Source: Neptunomonas sp. (GTDB taxonomy: Bacteria > Pseudomonadota > Gammaproteobacteria > Pseudomonadales > Balneatricaceae). From it: DNA of 10,523 nt. Of the stretch, positions 1 through 6,993 are shown in pieces (within the stretch, counting starts at the first letter, position 1; each line of letters starts with the position of its first letter). The stretch is from the NCBI GenBank assembly GCA_004195305.1, contig SDWN01000510.1, forward strand, positions 1 to 10,523. Reading direction: 5' to 3'. Position numbers and translations under genes: made by a program. The notes below the pieces were generated by a model. The model saw only the letters and a list, made by a program, of their open reading frames with translations. It was not told the origin of the DNA and ran no database searches.

Positions 1-1053
1 CGGCGGCAGCCCCTGCGAATCCAGCGCGGCTCCGGGCACCGATTCCACCTGATAACTGAACGGTTGCGCAATCGAACTGCGACTGAGCAGACGATGGTCG
101 CGACTAAGACCCACGCCTGGCGTCTCACTGCGCGCCCAGGCCAACCCAAACAACCAGCGCTGATCGGTCGGCTGCATCATCACCTGATACCGATAGCGCG
201 GCAGTTCGGGAGTTATCTTGGGCTGCCAGGACTCTGCAAGCGGCCCCCATTGCGCCAGCGGTTTTGTGTCCATATCGACCCCACCGCGACTCCAGGTCTT
301 ACCATCGTAATGACTCAGCACCAGCGCCCGCCAATAGCGTTCTGTTGGAGGGGGCAACACCGTTCCCGGCTCAAACTCGACCCTAAACGCTAACGCTGCA
401 GACCGGCTGAGTTGGGCGATATCGCCAGGGGTAATCTGTTCACTCAAACCCGTTTTAGCGCCGGTGCCCCCTAGGTCAAAAGCCCAGATCGGACCGATTC
501 TCGGCACCAGCACAAACAGCACCAGCATCACCGGCAGGCAGTGCCCCAGTATGCGCAGACTCGCCAGCAGAGTCCGCCGTGGCCGGGTATGCAACGGCGA
601 TTGAGTCAATCCCAGTAAAGCCGCGGTGATCAGGATGCATACGAGTGCCATATAAACGGTAACCAGCATCGATTGATCAAAAAAGAACGCCACCGCCACC
701 ACAAAATAACCCAGAATCACGACGATAAAGGCATCGCGCAGATTCTGGGTCTCCATTAATTTGAAGCAAAACCCTAGAATCAGCAACGCCGACCCGGCTT
801 CGGGTCCAGCCAGAGTGCCGTAGTGTGCATATACCGCGCCCCCCCCCGAAAACACCAGTAACGCCCGAATCAATCCGCCGGGCGGCGCCCAACGGCCACG
901 GTAGAGCATCACTCGCCAGCAACCGCACAACAGACACACCAGGGTTACCCAGAGCGGCAGCCGGGCGACATGGGGGGCGATGGCACAAAACATCGCAGCC
1001 AACAGCCAGAGCAGACCATTGCGAGGGATCTGAAACTGAGGCGTGGTAGTCAT
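1..1053 (-). CDS. tgpA: TgpA-like membrane transglutaminase (DUF3488), N-terminal part, cut by window edge
   Basis: The minus-strand frame from ATG 1053 is open for 351 codons to base 1, so the 3' part of the gene is missing. The visible part has about five to six hydrophobic segments (roughly residues 10-180), including a FCFKLMETQNLRDAF stretch and FVLVPRIGPIWAF, then a GLSEQITPGDIAQLSRS segment and YWRALVLSHYDGKTW, which I recognise from the DUF3488 region before the transglutaminase core. The family in Pseudomonas (TgpA) is an inner-membrane protein of about 660 residues with a periplasmic transglutaminase domain; that catalytic Cys-His-Asp core would lie outside this window. The start overlaps the stop of the upstream DUF58 gene (ATGA, 1050-1053), with GGAG eight bases before the ATG, so it is probably translationally coupled. 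A run of nine G (coding strand, 839-847) lies in frame within it. Family identity is confident; the substrate is not known. Confidence 0.85.
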   Translation of the reverse strand, partial: MTTTPQFQIPRNGLLWLLAAMFCAIAPHVARLPLWVTLVCLLCGCWRVMLYRGRWAPPGGLIRALLVFSGGGAVYAHYGTLAGPEAGSALLILGFCFKLMETQNLRDAFIVVILGYFVVAVAFFFDQSMLVTVYMALVCILITAALLGLTQSPLHTRPRRTLLASLRILGHCLPVMLVLFVLVPRIGPIWAFDLGGTGAKTGLSEQITPGDIAQLSRSAALAFRVEFEPGTVLPPPTERYWRALVLSHYDGKTWSRGGVDMDTKPLAQWGPLAESWQPKITPELPRYRYQVMMQPTDQRWLFGLAWARSETPGVGLSRDHRLLSRSSIAQPFSYQVESVPGAALDSQGLPP

Positions 1054-2025
1054 CGCGACAGCTCCGCTGCAGGGGATGCTTTAGCCGGATCAGGGATGGG
1101 CGTGGCCTGCGCCTGTGCACCCAGACCATACAGGGCCAACGCTTTCAAACAGCGCTGGCGATGGCTATTACCCCGATCGGGCTGAAACTCAACCCCGGGG
1201 ATGCGAAAACCAAACCGGAGCTGCTGCTGATCGAGCTTCACAACCCAATGACAGAGATAACTCAAACGTTCCTCCTGAGCCAAACCGCTGTATGCCTCCC
1301 ACTCCAGCCAGCGCTCCTCGGCACTGTAGCTGGCAAAACTCTTGCTGTACAAGCGGCCTTCGCGGGCATAACTTTTCCAGGCGATGCGGCGCGGGCTATC
1401 ACCCGCCTGATAGCGGCGCAAGCCATCAAAGTCATCACTTCCCTGCTGTGCCAAGCGCTCGACTCCAGGCACGCAATAACCCCAGCGGATAACAGCTCTC
1501 CACACGTAACCGCGGCGGCCGACACAGCCCGCGTCGAGACACCGGCAACATCAGGGTGATATCGCAGCTGCTGCGATCCACCAGATCATGACCCTGTAGT
1601 GCCCCCCCCGGCCAGCGGAGCTGGATCGACTCATGCTCACGACCGCCACTGCGCAAACGAAGCCCAAAAGCGGCTTCCTGTCCGGCAAACGCCGGCTGGG
1701 TTCGTCCCGCTTCCAGCGTTAATCCAGCCAGATTAATGAACGTATGCAGGATGGCGACCAGAAACAGGCTTACTAGCAGCAACGCTATTAGAATAATCAA
1801 GCTGTTAGCGTAATTTAAACCTCCCACGAACAGCACCACGGCCATCAACAAAAAATACAGACCGTTGCGGGTAGGGAGAAGAAAGATACGGCGCTGATTG
1901 AGGGTCGCAGAGCGGCTGCGGGGAAGGCGATTACTCAGCCAGGCATCAGACCACTGGCGCCATTTCTGCTTCAGCCTGTGCCCGGATAATATGCTGAATA
2001 AAAAACCGCCGCGTCCGCTTAGCAT
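1050..2025 (-). pseudogene. DUF58 protein gene, interrupted by a frameshift and probable deletion
   Basis: The frame from ATG 2025 gives 196 codons and stops at 1435. It shows a basic N-terminus, two membrane segments (about residues 45-105, LYFLLMAVVLFVGGLNYANS onward), a beta-rich region and VESCYPLGLLRAWS, all typical of DUF58. A second frame, open from about 1505 to the stop at 1050, continues with GSDDFDGLRRYQAGDSPRRI and AWKSYAREG, the signature of the DUF58 core. Together the two pieces make one protein, but the join is out of frame by one base. In relatives as I remember them, about 25-40 residues separate the AWS and GSDDF motifs; here only about ten codons do. That fits a deletion of some 70-100 bp not divisible by three, or a local assembly error. 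The gene starts five bases after the moxR stop, with a GGTGGGG ribosome site overlapping the end of moxR. DUF58 proteins usually act with MoxR ATPases in membrane or periplasmic assembly. Confidence 0.8.
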
Positions 2026-2030
2026 CGTTG

Positions 2031-2990
2031 CTACCCCACCACCTCGACCGCATCGACCAACAACCGCGCCAGGCTTGCCCCCCTGTGCCCGGTAGTATCC
2101 CGCTCGCCACGCAGGCGGTGTTCAGCAACGGGCGCCAACACCTGCTGCACATCTTCAGGGGTGACGTAATTGCGCCCTTCCAGAAGCGCCCACGCACGCG
2201 CACACTGAACCAGCGCCAGCGCCCCGCGCGGCGACAGGCCGACCTCGAATTCGTTACTTTGACGGCTAAAATTAACCAAGCGCTGGACATAGTCCAGCAA
2301 GGGTTCGGACAGATGAACCTGATCGACTTTGCGTTGCAAGCTCTGCAACTGAACCAACGGCAGCTTACATTCAAGCTGCAACAGTCGCTGACGCGGATTC
2401 TGCCCGCTAAGCAGCTGGCGCTCAGCCTTGTTATCGGGGTAACCCAACTCGATCCGCATCAAAAAACGGTCAAGCTGAGATTCAGGCAGCGCAAAGGTAC
2501 CCATCTGGCTGAAGGGATTCTGGGTAGCGATAACAAAAAATGGCTGCGGCAGCGGCAGGGTTTCACCGTCTATCGACACCTGGCGTTCTTCCATCGCCTC
2601 CAGCAGCGCGCTCTGGGCTTTAGGCGTGGCCCGATTGATCTCATCGGCCAATAACAACGGAGTAAATATCGGCCCAGGCTGGAATTCAAAACGCTGGGTC
2701 TGGGCATTGAATATCGATGCCCCGATGATATCTGCCGGTAACAGGTCACTGGTGAACTGAACTCGGCTACACTCGATACCTAAGACGCGCGCCAGAGTCT
2801 GCGCCAGAGTGGTTTTACCCATACCCGGCAGGTCTTCGATCAGCAGGTGCCCTCGGGCAAGCAGGCAGGCCAGCGCCAACCGAAGCTGGTGCGTCTTACC
2901 CAAAACCACAGTTTCCATCTCAGTCAGCGCACTTTTAAGCGCCTGTTGATCCGCACTATCAAAATTGGGTTTGAGTCTATTCAACGTCAT
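2031..2990 (-). CDS. MoxR-family AAA+ ATPase
   Basis: This is a 319-residue AAA+ ATPase of the MoxR family, thought to act as a chaperone-like partner of DUF58 and von Willebrand-type proteins. Walker A is DLPGMGKTT (about residues 53-61), Walker B is LLLADEINRA (D116, E117), sensor 1 is VIATQNP, followed by the family signature QMGTFALPESQLDRF, and the sensor 2 region is LSPRGALALVQCARAWAL. Length is normal for the family. I chose ATG 2990 over an in-frame TTG at 3002 because ATG 2990 sits behind GAGAGAATGC, a usable ribosome site, and yields a normal N-terminus. It is the first gene of a moxR - DUF58 - tgpA operon; the DUF58 start follows its stop by five bases. The DUF58 partner is broken here, so the function of the operon may be lost unless that break is an assembly error. 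Confidence 0.93.
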   Translation of the reverse strand: MTLNRLKPNFDSADQQALKSALTEMETVVLGKTHQLRLALACLLARGHLLIEDLPGMGKTTLAQTLARVLGIECSRVQFTSDLLPADIIGASIFNAQTQRFEFQPGPIFTPLLLADEINRATPKAQSALLEAMEERQVSIDGETLPLPQPFFVIATQNPFSQMGTFALPESQLDRFLMRIELGYPDNKAERQLLSGQNPRQRLLQLECKLPLVQLQSLQRKVDQVHLSEPLLDYVQRLVNFSRQSNEFEVGLSPRGALALVQCARAWALLEGRNYVTPEDVQQVLAPVAEHRLRGERDTTGHRGASLARLLVDAVEVVG

Positions 2991-3002
2991 GCATTCTCTC
3001 AA

Positions 3003-3112
3003 TGATAGGTAATATGCGGGTATGGGGATTCAAGTCCCTTAAAGCAGCATAGTATCGATTCAAATAACACTACTGCAGGTTCATGGCTGTCCTGTCTATT
3101 TCGCACAATGGA
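3003..3112. other. Leader region upstream of moxR
   Basis: This non-coding stretch separates the end of the decayed gene from moxR and must carry the operon promoter, unless transcription comes from further upstream. On the minus strand a TACTAT (-10-like) occurs near 3055, but no convincing -35 partner precedes it. A GATTCAA motif is repeated at 3027-3033 and 3057-3063, 30 bp apart. No regulator can be named. Confidence 0.3.
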
Positions 3113-3483
3113 TCAGGTGTCGATATAAACCTGCTCAAGCCCTCCTAGTTTACGCAACGCCTGGGACAACCACAGTTGCAATTCCGGCATCAACAAGCCT
3201 GAAGAGGCCACTGAGAATCAGCAACTTTGCACCTGATAGACGGCACTTTGAAGCACCCTGCATCGAGTATATTTTCAAGATTAACGGAGTGTTCCAGCGG
3301 GGACACCTACTTATGTTTAACGACCTCCTCAGCCATTTTCTCGCTGACAGGGGCACCTTTTTTGACTAATAAAACACCCTTATTGTTACGAATATCTTCG
3401 GTAGCCAGTACCGCGCTGGTGTTATTAACCTGTGACAGGTGGTGAGCATACGCATCCTCCTCTTATTCATTTTCCGTGGGCAT
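3113..3483 (-). pseudogene. Decayed N-terminal remnant of an HDOD/HD-GYP-like protein
   Basis: From ATG 3483, behind a GGGAAGAAA ribosome-like site, the minus strand reads MPTENE, a TAA (3463-3465), then EEDAYAHHLSQVNNTS, AVLATEDIRNNKGVLLVKKG, APVSEKMAEEVVKHK, a TAG (3307-3309), then SPLEHSVNLENILDAG. A frameshift near 3190-3240 leads to MPELQLWLSQALRKLGGLEQ before a TGA at 3113. The residue pattern (ATEDI-N-GVLLVKKG, then KPLE-like SPLEHSV) is strongly protein-like and resembles, from memory, the N-terminus of HDOD or HD-GYP signalling proteins of gammaproteobacteria. Two stops, one frameshift and absence of the catalytic or HDOD body mark it as a pseudogene. Protein-coding origin is fairly sure; the family is tentative. 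Confidence 0.45.
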
Positions 3484-3499
3484 TTTCTTCCCATAAATA

Positions 3500-3900
3500 A
3501 CACGAAGATTAAGCCTAGGAGCCGGTAAAAAAATCACGAATAAGTGCAATGCCCAGTAATAAGCGCCGCCCTCGAATAGCGCGGGGACATTTTCAATTGC
3601 AACAATATTTCGCCAGATTGAACTGCGATCTCTTTGGTAAGATCAATGAAACGTAAAATTGTTGAGTCACAGCCGAAGTCTCTTTGCGGTACTGATCGTA
3701 CCATCAATAGTTGATAGAGCGGACATTTCAAGCGGTCTCGTCATTGCCACAACCGCCTCACCACGATCAATGCCGATATCAACCCAAAAAGACGACAGTA
3801 ACGCTGAACAGGACGTTAACGGAGTGACCAAACTAGCAGCAAGCCCGAGATCGCTTGACTTGAAGCCGTGATCCTGCACAACCAATATAACGGTATAAGA
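3500..3900 (-). pseudogene. Possible remnant of a class III nucleotidyl cyclase-like gene
   Basis: On the minus strand an open stretch ends with FWVDIGIDRGEAVVAMTRP, then ALSTIDGTISTAKRL, before TGA and further stops. The spacing and residues resemble the class III adenylate/guanylate cyclase core (RIGI-GE-VVG ... YTVIGD-VN-AARL). A neighbouring frame carries FIDLTKEIAVQSGEILL, which would fit the following helix after a frameshift. The original frame then resumes with ENVPALFEGGAYYWALHLF. No metal-binding aspartates can be assigned. This is pattern recognition only: the stretch looks like eroded coding DNA, but which gene it was is uncertain. It lies directly upstream, on the same strand, of the HD-like remnant, so the two may have formed one lost signalling operon. 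Confidence 0.25.
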
Positions 3901-3919
3901 AAAACTTTTTGATCTCTAA

Positions 3920-3947
3920 ATGACAGCGTCATCGATTAGGCTACAAT
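3920..3947 (+). promoter_or_regulatory. Sigma-70-type promoter for pilU
   Basis: ATGACA (-35, 3920-3925) and TACAAT (-10, 3942-3947) are separated by 16 bp, and five of six bases match the consensus in each box. The predicted start is near 3954, giving a leader of about 65 nt. A short inverted repeat TGAC-AGC-GTCA (3921-3931) overlaps the -35 box and could be an operator, though none is identified. The promoter sits in the decayed region, immediately upstream of pilU and on its strand. Confidence 0.55.
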
Positions 3948-4020
3948 ACGCATTTTACGCGCTTTAACCGAATGGATATCCTGCCAACCCGCGGTTGGCC
4001 ATACCTGATCAGGAAAGACT

Positions 4021-5289
4021 ATGTCTGAAGAACTCGACCGTTATCTGGAAATTTTGGTTGATCGCGATGGAGCAGATCTATTCCTGTCGACGAACGCAAA
4101 ACCCAGTGCGAAAATTCACGGTAAACTGGTGGCTATCGCCGACAAGGTCATGAAGCGCGGTCAGATCAAAGAGATCGCTTACGCCATCATGGACGAAGAT
4201 CAGATTCGCGATTTCGAAAAGCGCCCAGAGATGAACCTGGCGCTGTCAAAGCCAGGACTGGGTCGGTTCCGGGTAAACATCTTCCGTCAGCGGCACGAAT
4301 ATTCGATGGTGATCCGCTCCATATCGACCGATATTCCCGATTTAAAAAAACTGGGCCTGCCCGACATTCTGTCCAAATTGATCATGGAGAAAAACGGCCT
4401 GATTCTGTTTGTGGGTGGAACCGGTTCGGGCAAATCGACCTCGCTGGCATCTCTGATCGACCACCGTAACACCAACAGCGCCGGCCACATCATCACTATC
4501 GAAGATCCGGTGGAGTTCGTGCATAGACACAAGATGTCCATTGTCAATCAGCGCGAAATCGGTGTTGACACCCTCTCCTACAAGGATGCATTAGAGAACA
4601 CCCTGCGTCAGGCACCGGACGTCATTTTGATCGGTGAGATCCGTAGCGCCGAAACCATGGAACACGCGCTGGCCTTCGCAGAAACCGGCCACCTGTGCCT
4701 GTCGACTCTGCACGCCAACAATGCCAACCAAGCACTGGGGCGAATCATCAACTTCTTTCCGGAGGAGCGTCACAAACAGCTGTTTTTGGATATTTCCCTG
4801 AACATGAAAGGAATTATATCGCAACGCCTGATGCCGACTGTCGATGGTAAGCGTGCAGCTGCAATCGAAGTCTTGCTGGGCTCACCGCGGGTTGCGGAAC
4901 TGATCAAAAAGGGTGAAATAGACTCTATTAAGGAGGTGATGGAGAAGTCGGCAGCTTCAGGGATGCAAACCTTCGATTTCGCCCTATTCAAGCTCTGGAA
5001 ATCGGGCCGAATCAGCGCCGAAGAGGCACTCAAAAACGCTGATTCTAAGACCAATCTGGCGTTACGGATGCGGTTGCTCACTAAAACTAAATCCGCCCCT
5101 GCTGCCGAGGCAGCGCCAGGCAGCGCACAAACTGACAAAGGCCCCAAAGAATCAGCCGAAGACGCCCCCGCAACAACATTTTCGCTGGAACTTGAACCTG
5201 ACCAGGAAGAGGTGGAGGAACAGGACCCCCATGCCGAAGCAGGCAATTCAAATCAGAGCCAATTCTTTAGAAAAAAATCATCTCCGTGA
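4021..5289 (+). CDS. pilU: PilU, type IV pilus retraction ATPase with long acidic C-terminal tail
   Basis: PilU is a PilT-related hexameric ATPase that helps depolymerise type IV pili from the cytoplasmic face of the inner membrane. The sequence shows the N-terminal PAS-like domain (1-100), Walker A GGTGSGKST (132-140), the Asp box ITIEDPVEF (158-166), Walker B VILIGEIR (201-208) and the His box TLHANNA (229-235). GLILFVGGTGSGKSTSLASL, followed by DHRN, points to PilU rather than PilT. The start is supported by CAGGAAAG just before the ATG. After about residue 355 there is a tail of some 67 residues rich in Ala, Glu, Asp, Pro and Ser, ending in FFRKKSSP; ordinary PilU is about 370-385 residues, so this 422-residue form is long. 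pilT, the usual upstream neighbour, is absent from the window. Family assignment is very secure. Confidence 0.95.
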   Translation: MSEELDRYLEILVDRDGADLFLSTNAKPSAKIHGKLVAIADKVMKRGQIKEIAYAIMDEDQIRDFEKRPEMNLALSKPGLGRFRVNIFRQRHEYSMVIRSISTDIPDLKKLGLPDILSKLIMEKNGLILFVGGTGSGKSTSLASLIDHRNTNSAGHIITIEDPVEFVHRHKMSIVNQREIGVDTLSYKDALENTLRQAPDVILIGEIRSAETMEHALAFAETGHLCLSTLHANNANQALGRIINFFPEERHKQLFLDISLNMKGIISQRLMPTVDGKRAAAIEVLLGSPRVAELIKKGEIDSIKEVMEKSAASGMQTFDFALFKLWKSGRISAEEALKNADSKTNLALRMRLLTKTKSAPAAEAAPGSAQTDKGPKESAEDAPATTFSLELEPDQEEVEEQDPHAEAGNSNQSQFFRKKSSP

Positions 5290-5304
5290 CCTGATGAAAC
5301 CCTT

Positions 5305-5450
5305 TAGCACGCTGTTGAAGACGCTCGCGAACACAACCAAGACTAGGCAATAACGACCGAAAAAGCGCAGTTTATAGGTATAAATAAGCATTTTGAGGTC
5401 GTTTTTAACAACGTATCAGCAACGCAGGTAGACTTCCCGACAGGCTGCTA
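5305..5450. repeat. Intergenic imperfect inverted-repeat element (MITE/REP-like)
   Basis: The ends match as imperfect inverted repeats: TAGCACGCTGTTGAAG at 5305-5320 and CTTCCCGACAGGCTGCTA at 5433-5450. Inside, AACGACC (5352-5358) pairs with GGTCGTT (5397-5403), and TTTAT (5371-5375) pairs with ATAAA (5380-5384) around AGGT, so the whole can fold into one long interrupted hairpin. From memory, TTCAACAG-type ends with a GCGCAGTTTA...TAAATGAGC core are a recurrent intergenic repeat in gammaproteobacterial genomes, often downstream of genes. Only one copy lies in this window, so its dispersed nature is not shown here. It may act as a transcription terminator after pilU: T5 follows the internal stem (5402-5406). 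Confidence 0.55.
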
Positions 5451-5545
5451 GACGCCATCTTAACCGCTGACTGATATGCAACAGACACACAGGGATGAAA
5501 TAAGCTAGACTCAAACCGTTAACTATACGGAGCGTCATTGTCACT

Positions 5546-6547
5546 ATGAAAGATAGAAACACTTGGCTTCTTGGAATTGATGACCTACCTTTTTCAATGC
5601 GCAAATGGCAACAAAACGTCGACCTGATCGCAACCTTATTTCATGCCCCCTCTGTATGCTTGTTTCAGACCACCGGCCAGGGATCTCAGGTTATTAGCAC
5701 CAGTACAAACCCGCAATCCCTTTACCCGAACGGCAGCTTTATCCCCCGCGATGCAGAACTGTTCGGTCATGTGATCGCAGAACTCAAGCGCGAACTTTAT
5801 GTACCCGACGCCCGCGATGACATCCGCTGGGCGAACCACCCAGAGGTGACTCAAGCAGGCTTCATCTCCTATCTGGGGATCCCTATTTATTGGCCCAGCG
5901 GCCTGATGTTTGGCTCGCTGTGCGTACAGGATTCAACCCCCACCAGCTACCGCCCCGAGTTTTTTCAACTACTCCAAACGTTTCGGGACCTGATCGAAGC
6001 CGATCTTAATCTGATGGTGCAAGATCAACTCCTTAATGAGCTCAGACTGAAGGACGAATTGACCGGAATCTACAACCGCCAAGGGTTTAAAACGCTGGCC
6101 GAGTACAAACTCAGCGTCGCCAAACGTTACGGGCATACCTATGCATTGATCTACTTCGATCTAGACAACCTGCAGACTATCAACGAGCAACTCGGTCAGG
6201 AGGTCGGAGACCAGGCCCTGCGTTCGATGGCGAACGCACTCAGCAGTGAATTACGGGATTCCGACATAGCCGCCAGAATCGGTAGCGACGAATTTGCAGC
6301 ACTGGCTTTTATTCGCCAGCAAGAGGATATGGAAAACCTGGCAATACGGATTCAACGCAAGCTGAACCTGCTCAAAGAACAGCGCGATAGCATGCCACCC
6401 TTGACGATCAGCGTTGGAGCCAAATGCTATCAGGCGGATACCAACACCTGCGTCGATAAGATGCTCGATGAGGTCGACCGAATGGTTTACAACATCAAAC
6501 AACAGAAACGTTTCGCCAACAACCCAGACTATAGCTCACATCATTGA
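5546..6547 (+). CDS. GAF-GGDEF protein with variant GSDEF signature
   Basis: This is a 333-residue cytoplasmic protein related to diguanylate cyclases, which make c-di-GMP from two GTP. An N-terminal GAF-like sensor domain (about 20-155) contains FISYLGIPIYWPSGLMFGSL. The GGDEF domain (about 168-325) has DELTGIYNRQGF, the metal-binding FDLDNL (204-209) and NEQLGQEVGDQAL. The signature is GSDEF (246-250) instead of GGDEF, and the RxxD inhibitory site is present (R237 to D240), at the usual five-residue spacing. The C-terminal motif VDRMVYNIKQQKR is recognisable but diverged. Serine for the second glycine may lower activity, so cyclase, weak cyclase or c-di-GMP sensor are all possible. No membrane segment is seen. 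The ribosome site is weak (GGAG 13 bases before the ATG), so an internal start is not excluded. It follows pilU on the same strand, separated by the repeat element. Confidence 0.88.
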   Translation: MKDRNTWLLGIDDLPFSMRKWQQNVDLIATLFHAPSVCLFQTTGQGSQVISTSTNPQSLYPNGSFIPRDAELFGHVIAELKRELYVPDARDDIRWANHPEVTQAGFISYLGIPIYWPSGLMFGSLCVQDSTPTSYRPEFFQLLQTFRDLIEADLNLMVQDQLLNELRLKDELTGIYNRQGFKTLAEYKLSVAKRYGHTYALIYFDLDNLQTINEQLGQEVGDQALRSMANALSSELRDSDIAARIGSDEFAALAFIRQQEDMENLAIRIQRKLNLLKEQRDSMPPLTISVGAKCYQADTNTCVDKMLDEVDRMVYNIKQQKRFANNPDYSSHH

Positions 6548-6625
6548 TTAATCAGGTGACGGCACAACGGCCCCACTAAACGCTTTTGAACCGGCAGGAT
6601 GCCCCGAAACTCACAGGGAGTGTAG

Positions 6626-6871
6626 ATGAAAAACGTTATGTTCATAAGCAGTCTTTGGCTGCTACTAAACGCCCCGTCCGGCCACAGTGCCGAGCAAGAC
6701 ACAACACTCAAGCATTGCCAGACGATCAAAGATAACATCCAGCGCTATACCGATAAACGCAGACAAGGCGGCAACGCTGCCAAAATGCAAAACTGGCGTA
6801 AGAAAAGAAACCATTACAGTACCTTATATTTTAAATACGACTGCAAAAGGTACGCTACAGCACTAAAATAG
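6626..6871 (+). CDS. Small exported protein with two cysteines, function unknown
   Basis: This 81-residue protein has a clear signal peptide: MKN, a hydrophobic core VMFISSLWLLLNAP and a likely signal peptidase I site after SGHSA (residue 22). The mature part of about 59 residues is very basic (RRQGGN, WRKKRNH, CKRY) and has only two cysteines, C31 and C73, which could form one disulfide in the periplasm. The pattern C..IKD.I..Y...RR.GG....M..W reminds me of small uncharacterised gammaproteobacterial proteins, but I cannot name a family. A strong GGGAG ribosome site lies five bases before the ATG. It starts 78 bases after the GGDEF gene on the same strand and may be cotranscribed with it. A 10-bp palindrome TGATTAATCA (6545-6554) overlaps the preceding stop codon. 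Confidence 0.75.
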   Translation: MKNVMFISSLWLLLNAPSGHSAEQDTTLKHCQTIKDNIQRYTDKRRQGGNAAKMQNWRKKRNHYSTLYFKYDCKRYATALK

Positions 6872-6993
6872 CGACTGATAGTCAGATAAAACATTACCCC
6901 GACAGTGACGAGCAAGCCGCTTGGCCGCTGATGACCAGGCTGGCCTGAGCCTCAACAACAGACTTTAGCTGCTATGGAGCCTGTCGGACTGAT

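Noticed and set aside
677..1129. Long minus-strand open frame overlapping tgpA and the DUF58 end
   Set aside because: It is a shadow of tgpA: the other frame gives a coherent DUF3488 membrane protein across the same bases, including through the G9 tract.
3022..3040. GGGGATTCAAGTCCCT resembles the T-arm of a tRNA
   Set aside because: The loop-closing pair does not fit (A opposite C) and no acceptor, D or anticodon arm can be found beside it; it is probably chance.
5451..5545. Possible c-di-GMP riboswitch before the GGDEF gene
   Set aside because: None of the conserved GEMM core pieces is visible between the repeat and the start codon.
6899..6987. CCGACAG/CTGTCGG inverted repeat between convergent genes as a terminator
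   Set aside because: The arms are only 7 bp and 75 bases apart, with no T-run after either arm.
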